A stretch of 64,000 bases of DNA from NCBI RefSeq assembly GCF_038397725.1, contig NZ_CP151634.1:3906001-3970000 (forward strand), in the 5' to 3' direction. The position numbers were made by a program, and so were the translations under genes. The stretch comes from Microbacterium sp. LWO13-1.2. Lineage in GTDB: Bacteria > Actinomycetota > Actinomycetes > Actinomycetales > Microbacteriaceae. The notes beneath the pieces are model-generated. The model was not told where the DNA came from. It saw only the letters and a program-made list of their open reading frames with translations, and searched no databases. This document shows, piece by piece, positions 20,359-30,725 of this stretch; the stretch's first letter is position 1; every line of letters begins with the position of its first letter.

Positions 20359-21408
20359 TCAGTCGCGGACGGTGGCCCCGAGCTCCGTGCGGAGGAACCG
20401 CTGCAGGTTGCCGCCGAGCACCGCAAGAATGTCAGCTTCTGCCCATCCGCGACGAAGGAGCGCCTCCGTCACCAGTGGGAACCCGGCCGGACCTTCCAGG
20501 CCAGGGAGGTATTCATCGGCGGGTACGCCTTCGATGGTCGTCTGCACGCAGCAGGGCGCCGTGGTGTCGTCGATCACTTCCTGAACGAAATCGGAGCCCA
20601 TCCCGACGTGTTCGAGGCCCGCGACCGAGACCACGTGTTCGAAGTGGTCGACGAGCGTGTCGATCGCGTACTCGCTCTCGTGCAGGTACGGCGCGAAGAA
20701 GTTGATGCAGACCAGCCCGCCGCTCGCGGCGATCCCCGTGAGCTGCGAGTCCGTGAGGTTCCGATGGTGGTCGAACAACGCCCTGGCGGATGAGTGGGTC
20801 GCCATCACCGGGCGGGTGGCGAGCTCGAGCACGTGGTCGACGCCACCTGCACCGAGGTGACTGACGTCGAAGATCATCCCGATCCGCTCCATCTCGGCGA
20901 CGGCGCGGATACCCGATCGAGTGAGCCTGCTGCCGGCGGCGTCCTCGCCGCTCCCATCAGCGAAGGCGCTTCGGCCGAAGTGCGCGACCGATCCCACCCG
21001 CACCCCGAGCCGGTGGACCGTCTCCAGCATCTCGACGTCATCGGCGATACCCGGCATGCCCTCCAGAGCCAGAACGAGCGCGATGCGCCCATCGGCGATC
21101 ACCCGGTCGATATCGGCGCCCGTGAGGCACAGACCGACAGCATCCGCATTGCCCTCGGCGAGACGGTGCGCCGCCTCGATCATCCGCAGAGTCCGCCGCA
21201 GAGCGCCCTCCGGCCGATACGCGTCGTCGATGAAGACCGGCAGGATCTGCAGATCGACGCCGCCCTCCTGCAGCTGTGGAAGCCATTGCGCGCGGAAGAA
21301 GTCCGACCACAGCTCCGACGGTCTGCTGGCGACGGCGCAGAGCAGATCATTGTGCGCATCCGCGACGATCGCGCGGCGATGCAGGTCCGTGGCCAGGTCG
21401 AGGGTCAT
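20359..21408 (-). CDS. Membrane dipeptidase family (peptidase M19)
   Basis: A 349-residue zinc dipeptidase of renal-dipeptidase type. Metal ligands lie in DAHND (about residues 17-21), EGMPG near 116, DVSHLG near 181 and THSSARAL near 204, and the closing motif VGMGSDF lies near 270. The family cleaves dipeptides, including those with a C-terminal D-amino acid. No signal peptide is present, so it is probably cytoplasmic. Its ATG overlaps the stop of a 40-codon frame upstream (ATGA), which suggests translational coupling. Confidence 0.92.
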   Translation of the reverse strand: MTLDLATDLHRRAIVADAHNDLLCAVASRPSELWSDFFRAQWLPQLQEGGVDLQILPVFIDDAYRPEGALRRTLRMIEAAHRLAEGNADAVGLCLTGADIDRVIADGRIALVLALEGMPGIADDVEMLETVHRLGVRVGSVAHFGRSAFADGSGEDAAGSRLTRSGIRAVAEMERIGMIFDVSHLGAGGVDHVLELATRPVMATHSSARALFDHHRNLTDSQLTGIAASGGLVCINFFAPYLHESEYAIDTLVDHFEHVVSVAGLEHVGMGSDFVQEVIDDTTAPCCVQTTIEGVPADEYLPGLEGPAGFPLVTEALLRRGWAEADILAVLGGNLQRFLRTELGATVRD

Positions 21409-21527
21409 ACGTCCATTCTCCGATCAGCGCGGCTGGTATGCAGGTGCAACGCCCGGCCATCTCCGACATCGCCGAGAAAAGGCACGCGCCGGTCGATCCA
21501 GGCCTCGATGTCTTCGAGCTGCCGCAT
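21405..21527 (-). CDS. Possible 40-residue coupled small protein
   Basis: ATG 21527 is preceded by GGAGG a few bases upstream, and the stop overlaps the dipeptidase start as ATGA. The predicted product begins MRQLEDIEAWIDRR and is basic near its end. Codon third-position GC looks lower than in neighbours, which weakens the case. I recognise no family. It could be a genuine small gene or only a translation-coupling leader. The remaining intergenic bases to 21628 hold nothing else evident. Confidence 0.35.
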   Translation of the reverse strand: MRQLEDIEAWIDRRVPFLGDVGDGRALHLHTSRADRRMDV

Positions 21528-21628
21528 CCGCCCTCCTCGGTCTCGGAACGGGACGAGCCTATGGCCGGGTCACGAGGAGGACTTGGTCGGATAGCACAAC
21601 GACGGGGCGCTCGAATCGTCGCCCAGGC

Positions 21629-22126
21629 TCAACGTCCGACGGACTCCCTGGCCAGCAGCCGCTCCTTCACGTCGAGGCCCCAGGCGAACCCGCCGAGGCT
21701 GCCATCCGTGCGCAGCACGCGGTGGCAGGGGACGAACAGAGCAGGCGCGTTCCGCGCGCAGATGGAGGCGGCCGCCCGCACGGCGCGCGGGTTGTCCAGG
21801 ACGGCGGCGAAACCTGTGTAGGTCAGCGGCACTCCCGGATCGATGCGGCGTAGTGCCGCCCAGCCCGCGAGTTGCATCGCAGTCCCGGTCTGCTTCACGG
21901 CGACGGCATCGATCGCGGACAGGTCGCCGGCGTAGTAGGCGAGCGTGGCCGCGGCGGCATCGGTGTCACCCTCGCGGACATCTGCCGGGCGTGCGACGGG
22001 GCTCAGTCGCTCGATGATCACCTGCTGGTCGGTCGTCCACCCGGATGCGAGCACCCGCTGCCGGTCGTCGGCGAGGATCGTGAACGGTCCGTCGGGGGTT
22101 TCCAGAGTCTGGATGAGGGCGGTCAT
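21629..22126 (-). CDS. ogt: Methylated-DNA--protein-cysteine methyltransferase
   Basis: A 165-residue suicide alkyltransferase removing methyl from O6-methylguanine. The active-site PCHRV with the acceptor Cys lies in [22 protein letters not shown], preceded by the helix-turn-helix region containing [15 protein letters not shown] precedes ATG 22126. The start overlaps the stop of the Ada-AlkA gene by four bases, forming a two-gene alkylation-repair operon. Confidence 0.94.
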   Translation of the reverse strand: MTALIQTLETPDGPFTILADDRQRVLASGWTTDQQVIIERLSPVARPADVREGDTDAAAATLAYYAGDLSAIDAVAVKQTGTAMQLAGWAALRRIDPGVPLTYTGFAAVLDNPRAVRAAASICARNAPALFVPCHRVLRTDGSLGGFAWGLDVKERLLARESVGR

Positions 22127-23661
22127 GATGTCTCCTTCGAAGTCGTGGTCTTGGCAATGCGGCGGGCGGATGCGGGCCGCACCGGCGCCGCCCGCCAGAG
22201 GTGCGCGGTCAGGTAGCTCCGCCACGGCGCGGTGCGCTCGGTCCAGGCCGTGAGCGGAGCGGGGTCGCCGGGAAGTCCCGATGCCGCAGCACCAGCGCGC
22301 ACCGCGACATCCCCCGGCAGGAACACGTCCGGATCGCCGAGCACGCGCATCCGCACATAGTCCGCCGTCCACGGGCCGATACCGGGCATCGCCATCAGCG
22401 CCCGCCGTTGTTCGACACCGTCGTCACCGACGGTGAGGGTGAGGGATCCGTCGGCGAGTGCCGCCGCCGCACCGGTGATCGCACGGATACGGGCCGCAGG
22501 CCCGCGGAGCACCTCGGCTCCGCGGTCGGCGATCGCCGCCATCGTCGGGAAGAGCAGGCCGCCTTCGGGGGTCCGCTCCCCCAACGCATCCGCAAGCGCA
22601 GCCAGCGCCGTGCGTGCGGCCGCCACGGTGATCTGCTGCCCGACCATCGCGCGGATGAGCATCTCGTGCGGATCGGCCGAGCCCGGAACGCGGATGCCGG
22701 GGCATCGCGCGACGAGCGGTGCGAGTTCGGGGTGCGCGGCGAGCGCCTCGTCGACGGCGAGCGGGTCGGCGTCGAGGTCGAAGATCCGCCGGACGGTGGC
22801 GACGAGCGGCGCGAGATCGGCAAGCTGAGTGACTCTGGCACGCAGGTGAAGACGCTCATCGGATTCCTGACGCACCTCGAACCAGGTCGGCCCGCCTGCC
22901 ATGCGCAGGTGGCGCGCGAACGAAGTCGCCGTCGCCTCCTCGACGCCCGGGAGCGCCCGCGCGGACATCCACGCGAAGACGCCGCCGGCATCCAGGGGTC
23001 CGCGGTACGGGAGGACGAGATCGATGGAGCCTGGCGCCTCGGCGCCGCTCACCTCCACGCTCGTACCACCGGCCGCTGATCCGGCCGACGGGCGCCGCCG
23101 GGCTCTGAGCTCGCCCGGCGTGAGTCCGAAGACCTCGCGGATCGTGTCATTGCACTGGCGGATGCTGGCGAAACCGGCAGCGAACGCCACTTCCGAGATC
23201 GGCATGTCCGTGCCGACGAGGAGCATCCGCGCGGTGTGCGCGCGATGCGCCCTGGCGAGCGCAAGAGGACCGGCGCCGAGTTCGGTGCTGAGGAGCCTCG
23301 TCAAGTGCCTGCTCGAATAGCCGAGGCGAGCAGCGAGCCCGGGCACACCCTCGCGCTCGACATAGCCTGCGGCGATGAGGCGCATCGCCCGGGCTGCGGT
23401 GTCACCGCGCAGATTCCAGGCCGGCGAGCCGGGAGCGGCTTCCGGGAGGCATCTCTTGCAGGCTCGGAAGCCGGCCTCGTGGGCGGCGGCACTGGTGGGA
23501 TAGAACGTGACGTTCTTCTGCATCGGGGTGCGTGCAGGGCAGCTCGGACGACAGTAGATCCCCGTCGAGCGGACTGCGGTCACGAACTGCCCGTCGAAGC
23601 GGGTGTCGCGTGCACTGATCGCGCGGTATCGCTCGTCGAAGTCGGTGATCGGGAAGCTCAT
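22123..23661 (-). CDS. Ada-AlkA bifunctional alkylation sensor and 3-methyladenine DNA glycosylase
   Basis: A 512-residue three-part protein. The N-terminal Ada zinc domain has C37, C41, C68 and C71 (YCRPSC then CKRC), where C37 would accept methyl from phosphotriesters. Next is an AraC-type DNA-binding domain (about 85-190, ending [29 protein letters not shown]). The AlkA glycosylase has the helix-hairpin-helix [15 protein letters not shown] and the downstream catalytic-Asp region VFLPGD near the C-terminus. Such fusions are standard in Actinobacteria: methylation of the Ada part activates transcription of the operon while AlkA excises alkylated bases. The start at ATG 23661 matches the family N-terminus. 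Confidence 0.93.
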   Translation of the reverse strand: MSFPITDFDERYRAISARDTRFDGQFVTAVRSTGIYCRPSCPARTPMQKNVTFYPTSAAAHEAGFRACKRCLPEAAPGSPAWNLRGDTAARAMRLIAAGYVEREGVPGLAARLGYSSRHLTRLLSTELGAGPLALARAHRAHTARMLLVGTDMPISEVAFAAGFASIRQCNDTIREVFGLTPGELRARRRPSAGSAAGGTSVEVSGAEAPGSIDLVLPYRGPLDAGGVFAWMSARALPGVEEATATSFARHLRMAGGPTWFEVRQESDERLHLRARVTQLADLAPLVATVRRIFDLDADPLAVDEALAAHPELAPLVARCPGIRVPGSADPHEMLIRAMVGQQITVAAARTALAALADALGERTPEGGLLFPTMAAIADRGAEVLRGPAARIRAITGAAAALADGSLTLTVGDDGVEQRRALMAMPGIGPWTADYVRMRVLGDPDVFLPGDVAVRAGAAASGLPGDPAPLTAWTERTAPWRSYLTAHLWRAAPVRPASARRIAKTTTSKETS

Positions 23662-23860
23662 GCCTCCACTCTGACACGCCTCACCGACGCCGGCTGGCGG
23701 AAATCGGACATCGCGGTGACGTCGGACTCCGGGCACCGGAGAGAACCGTGGCACCGGTCCGCGCGAACTGCGGACAGGAGTCCCTGGTCCTGCGATGGCG
23801 CGCGCGCGATACTTGAGAAATCGGAGGGCGCTTGTCCGCTCTCCTGAGAGAAGGAGCATC

Positions 23861-25150
23861 ATGCGCGGATCTCGATGCCTTGCCGCTCTGGGCATAGGAG
23901 CGGCGCTGCTCGTCTCCGGCTGTGCCGGCCCAGCGCCCACCACCCCGACGGCGACTCCGCAGGCGGGCGTCACCGCACAACGGGAATCGACCTGTGTCGT
24001 CGATCCCGAAGCCGTCCTCTCCGCTCGTCTGCCGAAGACCGCGACCGATCCGATGCCCACGGATCTGGCTTCCGAGGTCGACGCTGCAGCGACGGCATCC
24101 TTCGCACTCGCTGCAGCTCCCGGCGCGATCGTGTTCGTGCAGACTCCAGAGGGCACGTTCAGCAAGGCGTACGGCATGGCCGACCCGACGACCGGCGCAC
24201 CGATGGCGACGGACATGTATCAGCGCGTCGGTTCCGTCACCAAGACCTTCACAGTGACCGTGGTGCTGCAGCTCGCCGAAGAGGGGTTGCTCACCCTCGA
24301 CGATCCCATCGGCACGTACATCGACGGGGTTCCCAACGGCGACCTCGTCACCCTGCGTCAACTGTCCGACATGACCAGCGGGGTCGCCAGTTACACGTTC
24401 GATGAAACCTGGCTTCAGACGTTCATGAACGAACCGGACCGAGTGTGGAATCCGCAGGAGCTCGTCGACATCGGCATCTCACTCCCGCCGTTGTTCGAAC
24501 CGGGCGCGGAGTTCGACTACTCCAACACCAACACGGTGCTCCTCGGCCAGGTCATCGAACAGGTGACCGGTCAGGACGTCGCGAGCGTGTTCGCCGAGCG
24601 GATCTTCGACCCGCTCGGGTTGTCTGCCACGTCGGATCCTGGTTCGTCTGCTGCGTTCCCCGAGCCGCATCCGCGCGGGTATACCCTCCAGTCCCCCACT
24701 GCCACGCCGGAGAACCCCACGGACACGACCGACTGGAATCCCTCCTGGGGGTGGACGGCCGGTCAGTTGATCTCGAACGGGCAGGACATGCTCGTCTATG
24801 CCCGCGCGCTGGGGACGGGACAAGGCCTCCTGGATGCCGAGACGCAGATCGAGCGACTCACCTCATTCCCGGGCGCCGCCGGATACGGCCTCGGGATGGG
24901 ATGCAGCAGCGGTTGGGTCGGTCACGCCGGAGAGCTGCCGGGATTCAACAGCTCCGTCTTCTACGACACGTCCAGCGACAGCACCGTGATCACGATGACC
25001 AACAGCGATATCGCGTCCGGGGACTGCGCGCAGTCACCGACACTCCTCGACAACCCGACGGGTGAGGTGTGTTCCAGCCCCGCGACACGGATGTTCGTGA
25101 GCATCTCCGAGGCTCTGGGCAACACTTTCGTCCCCGCTCCCAAGCAATGA
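23861..25150 (+). CDS. Serine hydrolase lipoprotein (beta-lactamase/D-Ala-D-Ala carboxypeptidase family)
   Basis: A 429-residue class C-like penicillin-recognising enzyme, exported as a lipoprotein: signal sequence with lipobox LLVSGC and lipidated C21. Catalytic motifs are SVTK (in [10 protein letters not shown]), YSN (in FDYSNTNT) and HAG (in GHAGELPG). AAGGAG precedes ATG 23861, which is preferred to an upstream in-frame start because it gives the signal peptide directly. The stop overlaps a possible start of the next gene, so the two form an operon. The substrate may be peptidoglycan peptides or an ester; beta-lactamase activity is not demonstrated by sequence. Confidence 0.88.
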   Translation: MRGSRCLAALGIGAALLVSGCAGPAPTTPTATPQAGVTAQRESTCVVDPEAVLSARLPKTATDPMPTDLASEVDAAATASFALAAAPGAIVFVQTPEGTFSKAYGMADPTTGAPMATDMYQRVGSVTKTFTVTVVLQLAEEGLLTLDDPIGTYIDGVPNGDLVTLRQLSDMTSGVASYTFDETWLQTFMNEPDRVWNPQELVDIGISLPPLFEPGAEFDYSNTNTVLLGQVIEQVTGQDVASVFAERIFDPLGLSATSDPGSSAAFPEPHPRGYTLQSPTATPENPTDTTDWNPSWGWTAGQLISNGQDMLVYARALGTGQGLLDAETQIERLTSFPGAAGYGLGMGCSSGWVGHAGELPGFNSSVFYDTSSDSTVITMTNSDIASGDCAQSPTLLDNPTGEVCSSPATRMFVSISEALGNTFVPAPKQ

Positions 25151-25170
25151 CCGCTGAAGAAGGTGCAATC

Positions 25171-26772
25171 ATGCGCAGATCCTCCGTCATCGTCGCCGCC
25201 TCTGTGGCGGTCGCTGTCACCGTCCTCGCCGGGTGCACTGCGCCGGAGAGCCAGAAGACGAAGGTCGAGATCGGGGCCTCGCCCAACCAGGACGTTCTCG
25301 CCCTTCCCGATGGCAGCATCGACGCCGCGATCAAGAAGCTGCCCGACGTCGTGAGATCGGCCATGGAGCGAAGCGGCGTGCCTGGCATCGCCGTGTCGGT
25401 CGTGCACGGCGACGAGACGGTCTTCGCCGAGGGCTACGGCGTGCGGAAGAAGGGCGAGGACGCCGAGGTCGATGCCGACACGGTGTTCCAGATCGCGTCG
25501 CTGTCGAAACCGGTGGGTGCGACGGTCGTCGCGACGCAGGTCTCGCAAGGTGTCGTCGACTGGACGAGTCCGGTCGCTCAGTCCCTGCCCGGATTCGCGC
25601 TGGCGGATCCGTGGATCACCGAGCACGCGACCATCGGCGACTTCTACGCGCATCGCACCGGGTTGCCGTTCGCCGCCGGAGATCTGCTGGAGGACATCGG
25701 ATACGACCGCACCTACGTGCTCGATCACCTCGCGCTGCAGCCCCTCGCCCCGTTCCGCGCGAGCTACGCCTACGCGAACTTCGGCATCACGGTCGGCGCG
25801 GAGGCGGTCGCCACGGCCGCCGGCACCGACTGGGCGACGCTCTCCGAGGAACAGCTCTACGACCCGCTGGGGATGGACGCCACCAGTTCGCGGTATGAGG
25901 ATTTTCTCGCGCAGGACAACCGCGCCAGCCTGCACGCCATGGTGGGCGAGGGCGAATTCGAACCGCGCTTCGAACGCGACCCCGATGCGCAGTCGCCTGC
26001 CGGCGGTGTCTCGTCGAGCGTGAACGACTTGGCTCAATGGATGCGACTCGTCCTCGCCGGTGGTACCTATGCGGGTGCGGAGCTGATCGCAGAAGCGGCG
26101 CTGCTGCCCGCCCTCAGTCCGCAGAACGTCTCGGCACCACCGCACGCGCTGGACCAGCGCGCAGGCCAGTACGGCTACGGCTTCGGGGTGGGGATGCAGC
26201 CGAGCGGCCGGGTGACCCTGAGCCACTCCGGAGCCTTCATCCTCGGTGCAGCGACGAACGTGCAGATGTTGCCGTCGGCGGACCTCGGGATCGTGGTGCT
26301 GACCAACGGCGCTCCGATCGGCGTTCCGGAGGCGATTGCCGCCGAGTTCGTCGATCTGGTGCAGTTCGGCTACAGCACGCGCGACTGGCTGGGTGACTAC
26401 GGGCAGGCCATGGCGGGGTATCACCAACCCGCCGGCGATCTCACCGGCGAGACCCCGCCCGCGAATCCTGCGCCGGCCCAGCCCCTGTCCGCGTACGCCG
26501 GCACGTACGCCAACGACTACTACGGCGCAGCGGTCGTCTCCGAGGAGGACGGCATGCTCACACTCGCCGTGGGGCCCGACGGCGGTTCCACCGCGCAACT
26601 CGACCCCTGGGACGGCGACACCTTCGCTTTCATACCGCTCGGCGAGAACGCACCGGCGGGATCGCTGTCTTCCGCGGTGTTCACGATCGCCGGCGGCGCC
26701 GCCACCTCGATGACCCTCGACTTCTTCAATGCGGAGCCCGGGCTCCTCGGAACCTGGACACGGGTACAGTGA
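25171..26772 (+). CDS. Second serine hydrolase lipoprotein, with C-terminal beta domain
   Basis: A 533-residue class C-like hydrolase with lipobox VLAGC (C22). Motifs are SLSK (ASLSKPVGA), YAN (YAYANFGI) and HSG (SHSGAFI). After the catalytic domain a further region from about residue 430 (YAGTYANDYYGAA onward) resembles the small lipocalin-like beta domain often fused to these enzymes. It lies 20 bases after its paralogue in one operon; the two are diverged duplicates rather than a recent copy. An alternative start at 25147 would add eight residues before the signal peptide. Confidence 0.87.
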   Translation: MRRSSVIVAASVAVAVTVLAGCTAPESQKTKVEIGASPNQDVLALPDGSIDAAIKKLPDVVRSAMERSGVPGIAVSVVHGDETVFAEGYGVRKKGEDAEVDADTVFQIASLSKPVGATVVATQVSQGVVDWTSPVAQSLPGFALADPWITEHATIGDFYAHRTGLPFAAGDLLEDIGYDRTYVLDHLALQPLAPFRASYAYANFGITVGAEAVATAAGTDWATLSEEQLYDPLGMDATSSRYEDFLAQDNRASLHAMVGEGEFEPRFERDPDAQSPAGGVSSSVNDLAQWMRLVLAGGTYAGAELIAEAALLPALSPQNVSAPPHALDQRAGQYGYGFGVGMQPSGRVTLSHSGAFILGAATNVQMLPSADLGIVVLTNGAPIGVPEAIAAEFVDLVQFGYSTRDWLGDYGQAMAGYHQPAGDLTGETPPANPAPAQPLSAYAGTYANDYYGAAVVSEEDGMLTLAVGPDGGSTAQLDPWDGDTFAFIPLGENAPAGSLSSAVFTIAGGAATSMTLDFFNAEPGLLGTWTRVQ

Positions 26773-26806
26773 GACTTCCCCCGAAATCGGGTCGTGTGGT
26801 CTGAGC

Positions 26807-27166
26807 ATGGCGGCGGTCGAAGACGTGCGGGCTCTGGGCACCGAGTTGGAGCGCTCCTACCCGGTGCGTGTACGCGGAAGATTGAAGTTCCGCGTCGGTC
26901 AGCTCGTGTACGTCGCGTTCGCCCTCGACGAGAGCGTGATGGGGTTCGCGTTTCCGAAGGAGGAGCGCGAGGCGTTGGTCGGAGGAGATCCGCGCAAGTT
27001 CCAGATGCCGTCGACGTCGGACCTGCGATTCAACTGGGTGCACGCAGAACTGGCAGCGCTGGAACCTGCGGAGGCTCGCGAACTCGTCGTCGATGCGTGG
27101 CGAATGGTCGTCCCGAGCAAGCTCGCTCGTGCCTACGATCTCGCTCATCCGGGCGGCCCGGGTTGA
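26807..27166 (+). CDS. MmcQ/YjbR family protein
   Basis: A 119-residue small cytoplasmic protein with the YjbR pattern: a basic RGRLKFRVGQLVYVAFALDE beta stretch, FAFPKEEREALV, then WVHAELAAL and the C-terminal VVDAWRMVVPSKLAR. The family has a CyaY-like DNA-binding fold and no established activity. ATG 26807 has no good ribosome site, so the start is uncertain. It lies 34 bases after the hydrolase pair and could be cotranscribed. Confidence 0.7.
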   Translation: MAAVEDVRALGTELERSYPVRVRGRLKFRVGQLVYVAFALDESVMGFAFPKEEREALVGGDPRKFQMPSTSDLRFNWVHAELAALEPAEARELVVDAWRMVVPSKLARAYDLAHPGGPG

Positions 27167-27174
27167 GAGCTCGT

Positions 27175-27300
27175 CCGGTCTTTGAGCGACATCTCGACTC
27201 GCTAGCGCTCGCTCAGTGCGGGTCTCCGCGCGCGAAACGAGTTCCTCTCGTTCGGTCGTTGAGCGAGCGGAGCGAGACGAAACGCGTCATGATCTACTCG
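27175..27300. repeat. REP-like palindromic sequences
   Basis: The gap before the HNH pseudogene carries short self-complementary tracts: AACGAG-ttcct-CTCGTT (27236-27252) followed by TTGAGCGAGCGGAGCGAGAC (27259-27278), plus related GAGCGAC and CTAGCGCTCGCTCA at 27184-27214. Dispersed repeats of the form TTGAGCGAGC...GCGAGACGAAACGC occur in Microbacteriaceae intergenic regions to my knowledge. Copy number in this genome cannot be seen from one window. Confidence 0.45.
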
Positions 27301-27382
27301 ACTTCGAGAAAGTTGAAAAAGTTTCTCTGATCGGCCTCTTTTCGGGGCCTCAATGTCGGTGGCCCTAGGCAGAATGAGGGGT

Positions 27383-28970
27383 ATGAACAACCCCGTACCT
27401 CTCCTCGATCAGGTCGTCTCCGACCTCGACCAGGTGCTGAGTGCGGATGCTCTCGCGTCGCTGTCGGATGCCGACCGGATGCATGTTCTTCGCATCGCCG
27501 GTGAAGCCTTCCGCCGCATCGAGGCGGTCGTCGTGGAAACGACGGCCGGAGCAGAACCCGGATTCCCGGAAGAGTTCGGATGCCGGAACATGAACGAACT
27601 GCTGCAGCGGGTGCTGCGTGTCGACGCACCGGGCGCTGCACGGGTCGTGAAGGCCGCGGATCTGCTGCACCGAGATGTCGAACTCACCTCCGGCGCACGA
27701 CTGCCGGCCCAGTGGCCCGCACTGCGCGGCGCGATGCTCGACGGAACGATCGGGATCGCCGGGCTGCTCGCCGCGACCGGCCCGATCGAACGGGCAGGGG
27801 TCCGGATCGGGGCAGCCGACCGGCTGCGTGCGGATGCCGAACTCGCCGGCCAGGCCCGCGGCTACGTCCTCGCTGATGCCGATGCCGACTTCGGCGAGCG
27901 GGCGGATGCCGATACTGTGCCCGCCGATGTGGCGCCTCCGGCGACGCCGGAGGATCTGAAGCAGTTCGCGCAGCTGATCGCCCTGTATCTGGATCCGGAC
28001 GGCTCTGCCCCGTCGGAGGCGGAGGCATCGCAGAACCGGTCGTTCACTGTCGGGAGGCTCCGCAACGGGACCTATCCGGTCCGTGGGAACATGCTCCCCG
28101 AGGTCTACGCGCAGATGCAGCTCATCTTCGACGCCCAGTTGAACCCGAAGACTGACGGCCCGGCCGACTTGGGTGTGATGTTCCGCCCCTCCGACGAGAT
28201 CGACGGCCACGATGACGGCGCAGATGGCGCGGATCCGTTCAACTCCGACCCGAGGAACGTGATCGACCCGCGCACCCGCGCCCAGAAGCAGCATGACGCC
28301 CTCGCCGCAGCACTGGGCATCGCGGCCCGCCACGACGACATGCCCAGCTCGGCGGCGCGGCACCGACTCTCGTCGTGCACATCGACGCTTCGGACTTCGC
28401 CGCGGGCGCCGGTGCGAAGTTCGCAGTCGGATCAGCCGCAGACGCGCTCCCTGTGCCGGACAGCGGCACCAACACCGACAGCGGCGTCAACAGCGACACC
28501 GGCGCCGGAGCGGGATTCGCGGCCGGTTGGGCGACGATCCCCGGCGTTGACGCCCCGGTCTCGGCATCCGTCGCCTCCCACACCGCCTGCACGGGTACGA
28601 TCCAACGCGTCTTGTTCGACGAGGGCCGCATCGTCGGGATCAGCGTCACCGACCGGGTCTTCACCGTCCACCAACGCCGCGCGATCGTGCTCCGCGACAA
28701 AGAATGCCTCATCCCGGGCTGCCACGTCCCGGCATCCTGGTGCGAGATCCACCACGTGACCGAACACGCCCGCGGCGGACCACCCACACCGACAACGGGG
28801 TGCCCTTGTGCTGGCACCACCACCGCACCCTCGACAGATCCGGATGGGAGATCCGCATGATCGGCGGCATCCCCCAGATCCGCGGACCCGCATGGTGGGA
28901 CCCCGCACAGCAATGGCGCACACCACGCGCCACCCTCCACACCCTCACCCGCACCCGCACCCGCGTCTGA
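27383..28970 (+). pseudogene. DUF222/HNH endonuclease family gene (REP13E12-like), two frameshifts
   Basis: The reading begins at ATG 27383 with a DUF222 region (LRIAGEAFRRIEAVV, LPAQWPALRGAMLDGTIGIAGLLA) and ends with an HNH nuclease (CLIPGCHVPASWCEIHHV, then NGVPLCWHHHRTLD). It requires three frames. One C appears lost near 28347 (AGCTCGGC where AGCCTCGGC restores SLGGAAPTLVVHIDAS). A second C appears lost near 28781 (GGACCACC where GGACCCACC restores GGPTHTDNG). Both losses are in C-rich runs, so either a decayed gene or two sequencing errors would explain them. The family is multicopy in Actinobacteria and of uncertain role. Confidence 0.82.
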
Positions 28971-28978
28971 TCGCGCAG

Positions 28979-29035
28979 TTCGGCACGCTCAGCGAACCTG
29001 GGACCAACTCAGCGAACGAGTTGATGCGCTCAGCA
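28979..29035. repeat. Three short direct repeats after the HNH pseudogene
   Basis: GCTCAGCGAAC, CTCAGCGAAC and GCTCAGCAACG occur within about 50 bases, spaced at roughly 21-22 bases. Their reverse (GTTCGCTGAGC) resembles the TTGAGCGAG unit on the other side of the pseudogene, so the gene appears to be flanked by related REP-like elements. Confidence 0.35.
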
Positions 29036-29040
29036 ACGGC

Positions 29041-29066
29041 GCGCCTCGGCGAGCTCACCGAGGCGC
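29041..29066. terminator. Hairpin terminator for purH
   Basis: A perfect 9-bp stem GCGCCTCGG with CCGAGGCGC and an eight-base loop, 14 bases beyond the purH stop. It would also end transcription from the HNH pseudogene side. Confidence 0.65.
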
Positions 29067-29080
29067 AGACTCCGCCCGCC

Positions 29081-30688
29081 TCAGTGGAAGAAGTGACGCT
29101 CCCCCGTGAAGAACATCGTCACGCCGGCCTTGCGAGCGGCATCCACGACCTCTTCATCGCGCACCGAACCACCGGGCTGGACGATCGCCGAGATCCCCGC
29201 GTCGATGAGCACCTGCGCACCGTCGGCGAACGGGAAGAACGCGTCGGATGCCGCCACCGAACCAGCCGCCCGATCGCCTGCGCGCTCGACCGCCAGACGG
29301 CAGGAGTCGACCCGGTTGACCTGCCCCATTCCCACGCCCACCGTGGCGTTTCCGCGCGCGAGGACGATCGCGTTCGACTTCACGGCGCGACAGGCCTTCC
29401 ACGCGAAGATGAGATTCTCCATCTCCTCCTCGCTGGGCCGCTCACCCGACACCAGCTCCCAGTTCTTCGCGACCGACCAGATGTCGTCCGGGAACCGGTC
29501 GGCGTCCTGGAGCAGCAGACCGCCGGAGACGAGACGGACGTCCATCCGCTCCTGCTGCCAGTCCTCAGGCAGCTGCAGCAGGCGCAGGTTCTTCTTCGCC
29601 TTGAACACCTCGAGGGCGGCCGGTTCGAACGCCGGCGCCACGATGACCTCGGTGAAGATGTCCTTGAGGTTCTCCGCCATCTTCAGGGTGACGGTGCCGT
29701 TGGCAGCGATCACTCCGCCGTACGCCGAGACCGGGTCGCACTCGTGCGCGCGCAGGTGCGCACTCGCGATCGGGTCGAGCGCGTTCGGTGCCGTCGTCGC
29801 GATGCCGCACGGGTTCGCGTGCTTGATGATCGCGACCGTGGGCAGCACCATGTCATACGCGGCGCGCAGCGCCGCGTCGGCGTCGACGTAGTTGTTGTAC
29901 GACATCTCCTTGCCCTGCAGCTGCGTGGCCTGGGCGATGCCGTGGCCACCGACGCGCGAGTAGATGGCCGCGCGCTGATGCGAGTTCTCGCCATAGCGCA
30001 GGGTGGCGAGGCGCTCCGCCTGGATCGTGAGGTGCGCCGGCAGGTCGCCAGGTTCGTTCAGTGTGCCCTCGGCGAACCACGACGCGACGGCCGTGTCGTA
30101 CGCCGCGGTGTGCGCGAAGGCGCGAGCGGCGAGCTCACGTCGCTGCGCGTGGGTCGTTCCGCCCGAGCGAATCGCGTCGATGACGGCCGAGTACGACGCC
30201 GGTGAGACGACGATCGCGACGTTGGCATGGTTCTTCGCGGACGCGCGCACCATGGCGGGTCCACCGATGTCGATCTGCTCGACCACGACATCGCCGACGG
30301 CACCCGATGCGACCGTCTCCACGAACGGGTACAGGTTCACGACGACCAGTTCGAACGGCTCGATACCGAGGTTCTCGAGCTGCCCCTCGTGATCTTCCAG
30401 ACGCAGGTCCGCAAGGAGCCCCGCGTGCACGGCCGGGTGCAGCGTCTTCACGCGGCCGTCCAGCATCTCGGGAACGCCGGTGACGGTCGAGACATCGGTG
30501 ACGTCGTATCCCGCCTCGCGGATCGCGGCCGCCGTCGATCCGGTCGAGACGATCTCGGCGCCGGACTCGGCGAGAGCGGCGGCGAGCACCAGCAGGTCGG
30601 TCTTGTCACTCACCGAGATGAGCGCACGTCTGATCGGCACCGCATCGCGATCGCGGTACAGCGAGGGGTCGTGACGGGGGCCGGCCAT
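29081..30688 (-). CDS. purH: Bifunctional AICAR formyltransferase/IMP cyclohydrolase
   Basis: A 535-residue enzyme for the last two steps of IMP synthesis. The N-terminal IMP cyclohydrolase has [19 protein letters not shown] and [13 protein letters not shown]. The C-terminal formyltransferase has [18 protein letters not shown] with the catalytic Lys-His, [14 protein letters not shown] and the final [11 protein letters not shown]...GERHFFH. AAGGAG lies eight bases before ATG. It is downstream of purN, 37 bases apart, as in many actinobacteria. Confidence 0.98.
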   Translation of the reverse strand: MAGPRHDPSLYRDRDAVPIRRALISVSDKTDLLVLAAALAESGAEIVSTGSTAAAIREAGYDVTDVSTVTGVPEMLDGRVKTLHPAVHAGLLADLRLEDHEGQLENLGIEPFELVVVNLYPFVETVASGAVGDVVVEQIDIGGPAMVRASAKNHANVAIVVSPASYSAVIDAIRSGGTTHAQRRELAARAFAHTAAYDTAVASWFAEGTLNEPGDLPAHLTIQAERLATLRYGENSHQRAAIYSRVGGHGIAQATQLQGKEMSYNNYVDADAALRAAYDMVLPTVAIIKHANPCGIATTAPNALDPIASAHLRAHECDPVSAYGGVIAANGTVTLKMAENLKDIFTEVIVAPAFEPAALEVFKAKKNLRLLQLPEDWQQERMDVRLVSGGLLLQDADRFPDDIWSVAKNWELVSGERPSEEEMENLIFAWKACRAVKSNAIVLARGNATVGVGMGQVNRVDSCRLAVERAGDRAAGSVAASDAFFPFADGAQVLIDAGISAIVQPGGSVRDEEVVDAARKAGVTMFFTGERHFFH

Positions 30689-30725
30689 GGAGGGCTCCTT
30701 CAGCGTGGGGACGTGCGAGGGGTGG

